Notes under the pieces: model-generated
The model's database searches: none
What the model saw: the letters and a program-made list of their open reading frames with translations, nothing else
Told to the model about the DNA's origin: nothing
Position numbers and translations under genes: made by a program
In this document: one piece after another, positions 50,634 through 59,237 of the stretch
Numbering within the stretch: the stretch's first letter is position 1
How the letters are laid out: each line of letters opens with the position of its first letter
NCBI RefSeq assembly: GCF_004745865.1
Contig: NZ_SRKZ01000009.1
Span: forward strand, 98,518-162,517
Reading direction: 5' to 3'
DNA: 64,000 bases
Source of the DNA: Hymenobacter wooponensis
Lineage (GTDB): Bacteria > Bacteroidota > Bacteroidia > Cytophagales > Hymenobacteraceae

Positions 50634-52712
50634 ATGCAAACAGAAGTACGCCTACTTCACGCTAGTGACACCACCCTACTAGACCAAGTTATTGATTTGG
50701 CCGATGACAACCGGGGCTCGCTGGGCTTTATGCCCGCGCAGGCGTTTGGCCCGTTTGCCCGCAGCGGCAACATCATCGTGGCCGTGCAAGGGGGTAAGCT
50801 TCTGGGCTACCTGCTGTTTCGCCGGGTCAAGACCAAATACAGCGCGGCCATCACGCACCTGTGTGTGCAAGAGGCCGCCAGGGGGCAGCAGGTCCCCCGG
50901 CAGCTGTTCGATTTCTTGCGAGAACTGGTGAAGGGCGTCTCCGCCATCACGTTGAAGTGCCGGCGCGACTATACGTTCGCCAATAAGCTCTGGCATCGGC
51001 TCGGCTTTATTCCGCGCGACGAAGTCACCGGGCGCAGTCTGGACGGCAAGCCGCTCACCCGCTGGTATTATTTGTTTAACACGCAGTTAGAGTTATTTAC
51101 TGCCCGGGAAGAGGACGAGAGATTGCGCGTCGTGATTGATGCCAATGTCTTCTACGACCTGTGCGGCGCGCAGGACGCTACTGAGTCGAAGGAGGCCTAC
51201 TCGTTGCTAGCCGACTGGTTGCAGGATGACATATCGCTCTGCGTTACGGACGAAATCTACCACGAGATTCACCGCAACCAGAACAGGGCAGTGCGGGAAG
51301 CGAATAGGAAAGCGCTTCGCAAATTCGAGGAGTTGCGCTACGACAAGCCAAGACGAGATGGCATCTTGGCTGATATAAAAACGATCATTCAGCGCTCCGA
51401 CTCGGAGCGTAATAAATCGGATTTGACTCACTTAGCCAACGCCATCGCCGCGAAGGCGCGCTATTTCATTACGCAGGATGTGGCTGTTATCGAGCAGGGC
51501 GAGTCACTGTTTGATAGGTACGGCCTGCTGGTTAGGAGGCCCGTGGATTTGGTAGTGGATATTGACGAACTAAAAAACAACAACAAATACGTTGAATCCC
51601 GCTTCGTTGAACACAAGACATCTTTTGCACCCATCAAATCGAGGGATATTACGGCCCTGACGCAAAACTTCATTTACCATGAGGGCCGCGAGAAGCTCAA
51701 CGAGCTACGCACTAAGTTGCGCACCTTCGTAGCGAGCCCGGAGCTGTATCAAGCCGAAGTCTGGAAGGCCAATAAAAGCGAGATGGTCCAACACGCCATG
51801 ACGGTGTGGGGCGTCGAGGGCGGCGGGCTGGACGTGGCGCTGCTGCGGTGTAAGCCGAATCACAGCCGGCTGGTGGAGCGCAAACTCAAGGAACTCATCC
51901 TAAATGCCGCCGGCCGGGGCCTAACCTACGTAAAGGTATCCGATCCGTACATCTCGGACACGGTCAGAAAAGCGCTGGCCGAGTACCGCTTTTTCCGCGA
52001 TCCGAGCGATGACTGCTGGTACCGCTTTCTGGCCTCCGGTATCAGAAGCCTAGACGAACTGACCGCGCACCTCGGCGATCAACTTCAACAGGCAGGCGGT
52101 CTGCCAGAACCCTTACGCCAAGCATTCTTGGCGGGCGAGACGGATACGCAGAGCCTTTTCCAGGCTGAGAAGTGCCTATGGCCGGTCAAGCTGGCTGGCG
52201 CCAAAGTTCCCTGCTACATCGTGCCTATTCAGCACCGGTGGGCCCGTAATCTCTTCGACGAGCGCATGAGCGAAGCCGATATCTTCGGCTTCGACGCCAC
52301 GCTGCTATTTAGCCGACGCAACGTGTACTACCGCGGGGCCACTCCGCGCCTGCCCCAAGCAGGCCGGATCCTGTGGTACGTTTCCAAGAGCAAGGGTGGC
52401 CAGCAGTACGGCGAGCTACGCGCTGCCTCCTACGTGGAGACAGTGACTATTGCCAGTGCCAAAAGCCTATTTCGCAAGTATGAGGGCCTAGGCGTATACA
52501 AGTGGAGCGACATTATCGCGTTAGCTAAAGGTAACGCACATGCCCCCATCCTGTGCTTCGAGTTTGCCGATACGGAGCTGCTACCCACGCCGATGAGCTT
52601 CGGCGACCTGCAAAAAAATTTAGTAACCGCCGGCCGAAAACCCAACCAGCTAGTAGGCCCTATCGAAATAAGCCACGAGCTGTACCTAAAGCTCTATGCT
52701 CAAACCGGCTAA
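50634..52712 (+). CDS. GNAT-PIN fusion with further GNAT-like and ASCH/PUA-like parts
   Basis: A 692-residue multi-domain protein. Residues 1-150 are GNAT-like (GKLLGYLLFRRVKTKYSA, a modified CoA loop AARGQQVPRQL, and LWHRLGFIPRDE). Residues 163-300 are a PIN-type nuclease: VVIDANVF with D169, VTDEIYHEIHRN, RNKSDLTHLANAIA and FITQDVAVIE with D282. The next part (about 360-470) may be a second GNAT-like unit. The final 150 residues have GRILWYVSKSK, SYVETVTIASAKSL and the ILCFEFADTELLP segment, resembling ASCH/PUA folds. PIN domains cleave RNA. It overlaps or abuts the ASCH gene. A toxin or RNA-targeting role is inference. Confidence 0.7.
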   Translation: MQTEVRLLHASDTTLLDQVIDLADDNRGSLGFMPAQAFGPFARSGNIIVAVQGGKLLGYLLFRRVKTKYSAAITHLCVQEAARGQQVPRQLFDFLRELVKGVSAITLKCRRDYTFANKLWHRLGFIPRDEVTGRSLDGKPLTRWYYLFNTQLELFTAREEDERLRVVIDANVFYDLCGAQDATESKEAYSLLADWLQDDISLCVTDEIYHEIHRNQNRAVREANRKALRKFEELRYDKPRRDGILADIKTIIQRSDSERNKSDLTHLANAIAAKARYFITQDVAVIEQGESLFDRYGLLVRRPVDLVVDIDELKNNNKYVESRFVEHKTSFAPIKSRDITALTQNFIYHEGREKLNELRTKLRTFVASPELYQAEVWKANKSEMVQHAMTVWGVEGGGLDVALLRCKPNHSRLVERKLKELILNAAGRGLTYVKVSDPYISDTVRKALAEYRFFRDPSDDCWYRFLASGIRSLDELTAHLGDQLQQAGGLPEPLRQAFLAGETDTQSLFQAEKCLWPVKLAGAKVPCYIVPIQHRWARNLFDERMSEADIFGFDATLLFSRRNVYYRGATPRLPQAGRILWYVSKSKGGQQYGELRAASYVETVTIASAKSLFRKYEGLGVYKWSDIIALAKGNAHAPILCFEFADTELLPTPMSFGDLQKNLVTAGRKPNQLVGPIEISHELYLKLYAQTG

Positions 52713-52722
52713 CTTTGTTAGT

Positions 52723-53178
52723 ATGCAAGTCATCCTGATGTCTATCAAGCCCAAGTACGCCGAGCAAATCATCCGGGGTAACAAGACAATTGAGCTGCGC
52801 CGCGTGGCCCCCAATCTGGACAAGGCCACGGTTATCCTGATTTATGAAAGCACCCCGGTAAAAGCCATCACCGGCTACGCGTTCATCAGCGAGATAACGA
52901 AGTTGAGTCCTTCGGAGGCGTGGGCACAGTATGCGGGCAAGGCCCAGATATCAAAGCGGGATTTTGACGAATATTACCAGGGCACTGACCATGCCTTTGC
53001 CATTCACCTCAAAGAGGCGGCCCGGTTGTTAGAGCCGATAAGCCTAGCTAACCTGCGAAGCGAGCAAATTCTATTTAATCCACCGCAATCCTACCGCTAT
53101 CTGCATTTACAAGCGTTCGGCGAGGAAATCGGCCAAGAAATACACGCAGTCAAGCAACGAGCAACTGCTGCTTGCTAG
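52723..53178 (+). CDS. ASCH-domain protein
   Basis: The start at 52723 gives a 151-residue protein (MQVILMSIKPKYAEQIIRGN). The ASCH pattern is clear: SIKPKYAEQIIRGNKTIELR, then VILIYESTPVKAITGYAFIS. ASCH folds bind RNA or modified nucleosides. It starts 10 nt after the GNAT-PIN gene stop, so the two are co-transcribed and could be a toxin-antitoxin-like or RNA-modification pair. Confidence 0.8.
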   Translation: MQVILMSIKPKYAEQIIRGNKTIELRRVAPNLDKATVILIYESTPVKAITGYAFISEITKLSPSEAWAQYAGKAQISKRDFDEYYQGTDHAFAIHLKEAARLLEPISLANLRSEQILFNPPQSYRYLHLQAFGEEIGQEIHAVKQRATAAC

Positions 53179-53659
53179 AGCCTTGTATGGTCTGTGGGGG
53201 TATGGCAGAGTGAAGTGGCTACCCTAGCGACGTCATAGATATCGGGTGGACGTTTGTCGCCCCATATTTGGCCTTGGTACGGGGAAACGTGCCGCAGTGG
53301 CGGCGCACACTACTGGCTCTGTTCAAATTCCTTTGCTATTTGGTCAAAACCGGCTGCGGCTAGCGCTACCTACCCCACGACCTGCCGGCCTGGCCCGCCG
53401 TCTATTAGTAGTGGGCCCGCTGGCGCAATAAAATAATGGGTGTTATTAAATAAATAAGGGAAAACCTGCGACTCAGTTCGCCAAAACTTCTGGCAACGGG
53501 GCGAAGGATTCTGGAAAGTATCTTGGGAGGCGCTTTACTCATTGGCCCGTGTACAGCCGGATACAGTCCTGATGCCTGGAATCACGCTGCTGCGGGGCTC
53601 GGCAGCTTGCGTTAAAGCAGTTCACGCTATCTTGTGCCAACCACCTATGGTTGCTTCTA
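53179..53659. other. Intergenic stretch before the epimerase gene
   Basis: Nothing recognised. Two short plus-strand open frames near 53246-53436 have no family and are probably chance. Confidence 0.4.
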
Positions 53660-54535
53660 ATGCGATCTTCCTCGTCAGTGCTGGTTACGGGTTCCTCTGG
53701 CCGTTTGGGTCGGGAACTGGTCTTCTTACTGCGGGCCCGCGGGTACTCGGTAGTTGGCGTGGACGTCGTAGCGGGCCCCACCACGGACCAGCTGCTTGAT
53801 ATTCGGGATGGGGGAGCGGTGCTCGCCGCAACGCGTGGCGTGGGCGCCATCCTGCACACGGCCGCCCTGCACGGCAAGCACTACGACCTGCACTACCCGC
53901 GCCTCGACTTTGTGCGCACCAACGTCGAAGGCACGCTTCACCTGCTCAACGCCTGCGTTACCCACGGCATTTCCAAGTTTCTCTATACCAGCACCACCTC
54001 CATCTACGGTCAAGCCATGGTACACCCTGACCAGGCCGTGTGGGTGGATGAAGACTTGGTACCGCAACCACGAGACATATACGACATCACCAAACAAGCC
54101 GCCGAGGCCCTGTGCCGGGACTTCTTTGAGAAGGAGGGCGTGCAGGCCACTGTACTACGGGTATCGCGCTTCTTGCCGGAGCCAGACAACCTAGCGCTTA
54201 ATCACCGCCTCTACCGCGGGCTGGACGAGCGCGACGGGGCCCTGGGGCTTGTGCTGGCCCTGGAACACGACTTGGCCACGTTTGAGGTGTTCAACATCTC
54301 GGCCGGCAGCCCCTTTGAGCGCGACGATCTGGTGCAGCTCAAGCGCGACCCCGCCGCCGCCATCCACCGGCGGATGCCAGAAGCAGCGGCCGTGTATGCC
54401 CAGCGGGGATGGGCGTTGCCGACCAGCATTGACCGGGTCTACAGCATCGAGAAGGCCCGACGGGTGTTGGGGTACCAGCCCCGCTACACGGCGCAGGCCC
54501 TCTTGCAGCAGGCAACCCACTCCCTTAAACAATAG
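53660..54535 (+). CDS. NAD(P)-dependent epimerase/dehydratase
   Basis: I use the ATG at 53660 (MRSSSSVLVTGSSGRLGREL); an upstream TTG adds only three residues. The 291-residue protein is an extended short-chain dehydrogenase: cofactor loop VTGSSGRLGREL, and the catalytic YDITKQ (Tyr and Lys in YxxxK). The N-terminal TSTTSIYG and the C-terminal CYTAQALLQQAT-like helix match sugar-nucleotide epimerases. The substrate is unknown. It lies between the ASCH gene and the resolvase gene. Confidence 0.87.
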   Translation: MRSSSSVLVTGSSGRLGRELVFLLRARGYSVVGVDVVAGPTTDQLLDIRDGGAVLAATRGVGAILHTAALHGKHYDLHYPRLDFVRTNVEGTLHLLNACVTHGISKFLYTSTTSIYGQAMVHPDQAVWVDEDLVPQPRDIYDITKQAAEALCRDFFEKEGVQATVLRVSRFLPEPDNLALNHRLYRGLDERDGALGLVLALEHDLATFEVFNISAGSPFERDDLVQLKRDPAAAIHRRMPEAAAVYAQRGWALPTSIDRVYSIEKARRVLGYQPRYTAQALLQQATHSLKQ

Positions 54536-54583
54536 CGTAGACGTTCGTTATCCCCATCCGCCAGCGGTAGCGTTAACGTGCGT

Positions 54584-54612
54584 GTAAAGGTATCGATTGC
54601 CGCTACCTTTAC
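54584..54612. repeat. Inverted repeat upstream of the resolvase gene
   Basis: GTAAAGGTA (54584-54592) and TACCTTTAC (54604-54612) are perfect inverted repeats with an 11-nt centre, 41 nt before the resolvase start. It may be a resolvase (res) subsite or operator. Confidence 0.5.
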
Positions 54613-54652
54613 GAGGTCCATTCACCTTTTCGCTAAACAGCCTATTTTGCCT

Positions 54653-55291
54653 ATGATTTTTGGCTACGTCCGCGTCTCCACGAGCGCCCAATCGGCCGAG
54701 AGCCAAAAGAGCCTCATCGCCCGCTACCTGGTCGAGCACCGCTGGACCCTGGACGAGTGGATCGAAGTCGAGATGTCCTCCCGCCGGACCGCCGGGCAGC
54801 GCCGCCTGCCCGAGTTGCTGGCCAAGGTTGCTGCCGGCGACACGGTCATCGTCTCCGAGCTCTCCCGGCTGGGCCGCTCGCTGCGCGAAGTGCTGGGCCT
54901 GATTGAGGAGCTGATTCACCAGAAGCGGTGCCGGCTGATTCTGGTCAAGCAGGGCCTGGACCTGGACCCGCAGAATCACCGCGACATGACCCACAAAATC
55001 CTGCTCACCATTTTCGCCATGCTGGCCGAGCTGGAGCGGGACTTCGTTTCCGAGCGCACGAAGGAAGGCTTGCGGGCGCGGCGCGAGCAGGGCATCGTGC
55101 TGGGCAAGCCCAAGGGTGTGGTGCAGCCCTCCATGTACGACGCCGACCGCGAGCGGATTCTGCACCTGCATGCGCTGGGCGTACCGCTCACCACCATCGT
55201 GGACGTGCACCTGAAGTACGGCAAGTACCTCTCCCTGAAAAACTACCTGGCCAAACTGCAGCGGCAACCGAGCCGAAATGCCGCCCCCTAA
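54653..55291 (+). CDS. Serine recombinase (Tn3-type resolvase/invertase)
   Basis: 212 residues from the ATG at 54653. The catalytic domain begins MIFGYVRVSTSAQSAESQKS, with the nucleophile Ser (VST), and has VIVSELSRLGRSLREVL. A C-terminal helix-turn-helix (ERILHLHALGVPLTTIVDVH) follows. It resolves cointegrates in Tn3-family transposition. With the Tn3 transposase remnant at 50019-50291 it suggests that the DNA between was carried by such an element. Confidence 0.9.
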   Translation: MIFGYVRVSTSAQSAESQKSLIARYLVEHRWTLDEWIEVEMSSRRTAGQRRLPELLAKVAAGDTVIVSELSRLGRSLREVLGLIEELIHQKRCRLILVKQGLDLDPQNHRDMTHKILLTIFAMLAELERDFVSERTKEGLRARREQGIVLGKPKGVVQPSMYDADRERILHLHALGVPLTTIVDVHLKYGKYLSLKNYLAKLQRQPSRNAAP

Positions 55292-55475
55292 CCGGACGAC
55301 TCGGAGGTTTTCCCCTATTTGTTCAAAAACACCTAAATTACCTATATAATTATAATTTTTTTATATACGATGCGCCGTATGGGCACTCTTTGGGAGCCAG
55401 CAGCCTACAGAAGGAAGCCCGCGGTCTGGTTGGGAAAAACGATTTCTCCAGCCAACCGCTGGCAGCTCAACAGCG

Positions 55476-56357
55476 CTAGCTTTCTTCTGCTTTTGCGAAC
55501 CCAACTGATTCACGAAAAAACTGCGGCGATACGGCCGTATTCTTCTTGAAGAAGCGGCTGAAATAGTGTTCATCCCCGAAGCCCAGCGCGAAGGCGATAG
55601 CCTTGACGGATTGACTGGTTAGGTACAGTTCGCGCTTGGCCTCCATAATGATTCGCTCCGTGATGAGTTGGCTGAGCGTCTTCTGATAATGGGACTTGAC
55701 CAGGCGCGTTAGGCTTCGGGCGGGAACTCGTAACAGGTCGGCATACTCCCCGGCCGTGTGCAGGTGGCGGTAGTGCGTATTAATGGCCTCTTGAAGTTGC
55801 TGCAGGAGCCAGGGCTCCCGGCCAGACGGGTTCTGCTCGGTGCCTAACGCGGGCTGTGCCGTACGAATACGGATAGCTTTCAGCAAAAAGAGCTTCAGAT
55901 ATAATACGATGGACTCTTGTTGTGCTACCTCTTGACGCCGTACTTCCTCTTGCATCACAGCTGCCAGGGCGGCAAATTCACGCACCGCCTCTGCTGTAAC
56001 CGGGAAGAAGGGCGGCTCAAAAATGGTGTTGAACAAGATGCCATTGCTAGCTACCTCCTGCTGATGCCGGTAGATGCAGAAAAAGTCGGCATGAAAATCT
56101 AGGACTAGGCCCGCTACAGCGGTGCTGGCTTGGATAGTGTAGGGTTGGTACGGGCCAAAACAACACAGCGTACTGCCAGCAAACCGGTAGGTGGCAAAGT
56201 TGGCGCGTAGCTCGCCGCTGCCCTGCGTAAGCAGAATGAGGGAGTAATAATTATTGCGTTGTAAGTAATTAAACGGGGTGTCGTCGCTAAAGGAGTAGCT
56301 TCGAAACGCTAGTTCACCCGTGTGCGGATGAGTTAGCAGGAGACAGTCAATCGCCAT
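55476..56357 (-). CDS. AraC-family transcription regulator
   Basis: From the ATG at 56357 the protein has 293 residues: an N-terminal cupin-like sensor part (about 1-160) and a C-terminal AraC domain (AINTHYRHLHTAGEYADLLR, then SVKAIAFALGFGDEHYFSRFF). Effector and targets are unknown. It lies 50 nt after the monooxygenase gene on the same strand, separated by the palindrome at 56401-56450. Confidence 0.9.
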   Translation of the reverse strand: MAIDCLLLTHPHTGELAFRSYSFSDDTPFNYLQRNNYYSLILLTQGSGELRANFATYRFAGSTLCCFGPYQPYTIQASTAVAGLVLDFHADFFCIYRHQQEVASNGILFNTIFEPPFFPVTAEAVREFAALAAVMQEEVRRQEVAQQESIVLYLKLFLLKAIRIRTAQPALGTEQNPSGREPWLLQQLQEAINTHYRHLHTAGEYADLLRVPARSLTRLVKSHYQKTLSQLITERIIMEAKRELYLTSQSVKAIAFALGFGDEHYFSRFFKKNTAVSPQFFRESVGFAKAEES

Positions 56358-56400
56358 CGCGTGAGGAGAATAGCAGCTAGCCAACTGGACTACCTGCCCG

Positions 56401-56450
56401 CCAGCCCCTAAAGCGACCTATGCCCAGGCATAGGTCGCTTTAGGGGCTGG
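56401..56450. repeat. Perfect 24-bp inverted repeat (50-bp palindrome)
   Basis: Two arms of 24 bp (56401-56424 and 56427-56450) pair without mismatch around a 2-nt centre. The right arm ends 3 nt from the stop of the monooxygenase gene. There is no T-tract on either side, so it is a hairpin or cruciform that may terminate or stabilise the transcript, or a recombination site. Confidence 0.85.
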
Positions 56451-56453
56451 TAA

Positions 56454-56747
56454 TTATTTGGCAGCCAAGATAGCTACTTGTTCAATGACAGGCGGCACGG
56501 CCAGCAAGTCGGCCGCATGGGCCATCAACGCAGCGGCAATAGGGCCGTTAAGATGCGCCTGCCGGCCTGCTTCATCCGGAAAGGTATCAAAGATACCGAA
56601 GGTGGCCGGCGCCAGCTGAATAGCATACCAGGTTATGGTAGCCGGCTCTTGCTGAGCCAGGGGCAGAGCGCCCGTCAAAAAATCGAGTACTGCCTGCTCT
56701 TTACCGGGCTTCGCTTCGAGCCGGACCAGCAATCCTACATTCTTCAT
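56454..56747 (-). CDS. Antibiotic biosynthesis monooxygenase-domain (ABM) protein
   Basis: A 97-residue single-domain protein with the ABM fold: MKNVGLLVRLEAKPGKEQAV, EPATITWYAIQL and AHAADLLAVPP. These small proteins act as quinol monooxygenases or heme/phenolic oxygenases. Neighbouring AraC gene may regulate it. Confidence 0.85.
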   Translation of the reverse strand: MKNVGLLVRLEAKPGKEQAVLDFLTGALPLAQQEPATITWYAIQLAPATFGIFDTFPDEAGRQAHLNGPIAAALMAHAADLLAVPPVIEQVAILAAK

Positions 56748-57266
56748 GGAAGTGGGGGTTAGGTGAATTGATATAACAAAGGTGCTGCCTCTCCGAAAGG
56801 ATTAACATGGACGGACGCAACTAGTGGCTGGACAAAAAGACCATATCCTCAGGATTCTCTACTAGCGAGAGAACATGACAAAGGTCCCTCGGCGGCCTAC
56901 CCCCGTGCATTATCATAGGGGAAGAAGTGCGGGCGGTGAGGCCTGAAAACAAGGTGTTGCCCCAGGGGCTAGCGCTTTATAGCCAGCCAAATGAAATGAG
57001 GAGGCCGCCCCTAAACAACTCGGCGAGGTGCCTGCGAATGCCGGGCCAGGGTACGCCACGGCTGCCGCCGCACCCGTCGGCCTCAGCGCCCGGTAACAAC
57101 CAGCCCCAGACTAGGCGGAGGGGACTAGCACTATCCTCGCAAAGTACTGCATAATCCTAGCAATCTTATGATTTGGCGCAACCGTCCAGTAGGGAGCCTG
57201 GTTCATACGGCAGCCTGCTACCCCGGCTGGCCTTGCTACATTCCCACCTTATTCCCCTCCACACCC
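56748..57266. other. Intergenic stretch before the GlcG/HbpS-like gene
   Basis: The minus-strand -7-like sequence CACCTTTG upstream of the monooxygenase is not a full match. No gene is supported; an open frame at 56927-57154 lacks any recognisable feature. Confidence 0.4.
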
Positions 57267-57674
57267 ATGGGTATTTCCCTCGAACAGGCGCAGGCTGCCG
57301 TGCAGGCAGCCTACCAAAAATCGCTCGAAATAGGCGTCAAGATGAACATTGCCATCGTCGATGCCGGCGCCAACCTCGTGGCGTTTGCCCGCATGGACGA
57401 CGCCTGGCTCGGCTCACTCGACATTTCGATTAAGAAGGCTAAGACGGCCCGCTTCTTCGATATGCCCACCGGTGACCTTGGCCAGGCCAGCCAGCCCGGC
57501 GGCCCGCTCTTCAATATTGAGGTCTCGAACGGCGGCCTCATCACCTTCCCCGGTGGCCTGCCCATCAAGGACGGCAGCGGCAAAATCATCGGCGCCATTG
57601 GCGTCTCGGGCGACACGGTCGAGAACGACCATACCGTAGCCGAAGCGGGCTCAAACGCCGTGGCCGGCCAGTAA
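57267..57674 (+). CDS. GlcG/HbpS-family heme-binding-like protein
   Basis: The start at 57267 (MGISLEQAQAAVQAAYQKSL) gives 135 residues. The GlcG/HbpS pattern is present: MNIAIVDAGANLVAFARMD, AWLGSLDISIKKAKTAR, GGLPIKDGSGKIIGAIGVSG and a final EAGSNAV. The family has a beta-alpha fold; some members bind heme. The function here is unknown. A terminator follows. Confidence 0.85.
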   Translation: MGISLEQAQAAVQAAYQKSLEIGVKMNIAIVDAGANLVAFARMDDAWLGSLDISIKKAKTARFFDMPTGDLGQASQPGGPLFNIEVSNGGLITFPGGLPIKDGSGKIIGAIGVSGDTVENDHTVAEAGSNAVAGQ

Positions 57675-57696
57675 GGCAGCGTTCTCCATGTTCAGG

Positions 57697-57738
57697 AAAA
57701 AGCGGCGGGCCTGGCTGGCTGGGCCCGCCGCTTTTTCC
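57697..57738 (+). terminator. Terminator after the GlcG/HbpS gene
   Basis: AAAAAGCGGCGGGCC / GGGCCCGCCGCTTTTT hairpin, between the two plus-strand genes. Confidence 0.85.
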
Positions 57739-57767
57739 TTTTATTCTCTAAAACCACCCAACTCAAT

Positions 57768-58997
57768 ATGGCTAGCAACAGAGGCGTTGTTTACCTGGGC
57801 CCCGGCAAAGTCGAGGTGCAAAGCATTGATTTTCCTGAGCTGAAAAACCCCAAGGGCAAGAAGATAGTCCACGGCGTGATTCTGAAGGTCGTATCCACCA
57901 ACATCTGCGGCTCCGACCAGCACATGGTGCGCGGGCGGACCACGGCCCCCGCCGGCCTGGTGCTGGGTCACGAAATCACGGGCGAAGTCATTGAGGTAGG
58001 GGCCGACGTGGAATTCCTCCAGGTGGGCGACCTCGTATCGGTACCCTTCAACGTGGCTTGCGGCCGTTGCCGCACCTGCAAAGAGCAGCAAACCGGTATC
58101 TGCCTGACCGTGAACGAGGGCCGCGCTGGTGGTGCCTACGGCTACGTGGACATGGGCGGCTGGGTAGGCGGCCAGGCCGAATACGTCATGGTGCCTTACG
58201 CCGATTTCAACCTGCTCAAGTTTCCCAATAAGGACCAGGCGATGGAAAAAATCCGCGACCTGACCATGCTAAGCGACATTTTTCCCACCGGCTTCCACGG
58301 CGCCGTAAAGGCGGGCGTGGGCCCTGGCCGCACGGTGTACGTGGCCGGCGCGGGCCCGGTGGGCCTGGCTGCCGCCGCGTCGGCGCAGCTGCTAGGGGCC
58401 GCAGTGGTGATAGTAGGCGACATGAACAAAGCGCGCCTAGCGCACGCCCGCTCGTTTGGCTGCGAAACGGTAGACCTGAACGAAGACGCCAGTCTGGCCG
58501 AGCAAATCACCCAGATTTTGGGCGTGCCCGAAATCGACTGCTCTATCGACTGCGTGGGCTTTGAGGCCAGCGGCCACGGCGCGCAGGCCAAGGTAGAGGT
58601 GCCGGCTGCCGTGCTCAACTCGCTCATGGAAATCACCCGCGCGGGCGGTGCCATCGGCATCCCCGGCCTGTACGTCACTGACGACCCCGGCGCCAAGGAA
58701 GCCGCTGCCAAAACCGGCAACCTGAGCATTCGCTTCGGCCTAGGCTGGGCCAAGAGCCACTCCTTCCACACTGGCCAAACGCCCGTGATGAGCTATAACC
58801 GCCAGCTCATGCAGGCCATTCTCTACGATAAAATCCAGATTGCCAAGGCCGTGAATGTGGAAATTATCAGCCTTGACGACGCGCCGAAAGGCTACGCGGA
58901 ATTTGATAAAGGCGTGGCGCGCAAGTTTGTGATTAACCCCCACAACCTGATTCCGAGCACCAAACCAAAAGTCAAAACCGAAACGGCCGCTGCCTAG
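57768..58997 (+). CDS. fdhA: Glutathione-independent formaldehyde dehydrogenase
   Basis: A 409-residue zinc-dependent medium-chain dehydrogenase. It has NICGSDQHMVRG (catalytic Zn Cys) and GLVLGHEITGEV (His/Glu), a structural zinc site VACGRCRTCKEQQTGIC, and the NAD site VAGAGPVGLAAAASAQLLG. The extended segment with GGAYGYVDMGGWVGGQAEYV is typical of FdhA. It oxidises formaldehyde to formate with NAD. A terminator follows the stop. Confidence 0.93.
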   Translation: MASNRGVVYLGPGKVEVQSIDFPELKNPKGKKIVHGVILKVVSTNICGSDQHMVRGRTTAPAGLVLGHEITGEVIEVGADVEFLQVGDLVSVPFNVACGRCRTCKEQQTGICLTVNEGRAGGAYGYVDMGGWVGGQAEYVMVPYADFNLLKFPNKDQAMEKIRDLTMLSDIFPTGFHGAVKAGVGPGRTVYVAGAGPVGLAAAASAQLLGAAVVIVGDMNKARLAHARSFGCETVDLNEDASLAEQITQILGVPEIDCSIDCVGFEASGHGAQAKVEVPAAVLNSLMEITRAGGAIGIPGLYVTDDPGAKEAAAKTGNLSIRFGLGWAKSHSFHTGQTPVMSYNRQLMQAILYDKIQIAKAVNVEIISLDDAPKGYAEFDKGVARKFVINPHNLIPSTKPKVKTETAAA

Positions 58998-59018
58998 GTA
59001 GCTCACCTGCTCAGCTCT

Positions 59019-59054
59019 CAGCCGGACTGTCTCTAGGGGTGGTCCGGCTGTTTT
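59019..59054 (+). terminator. Terminator after fdhA
   Basis: AGCCGGAC / GTCCGGCT hairpin with a 14-nt loop and GTTTT tail. Confidence 0.7.
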
Positions 59055-59237
59055 GGTAAGGCAAAGGACGTTTTTTGGCTGGCGCGGATGGGGGAGGCGT
59101 TTGCCAATGGCCGCCCCCGGCCGGCCCAAAAAGCAGGGGCTTGCACAAGGCGCGCAATCGGTGGCAGTCTCCTCGCCAAGAACATTTTTGGCCTGCCGAC
59201 AGGTTATTAGGGCGCCCGCCGTTGCGTAAGCTTCGCA

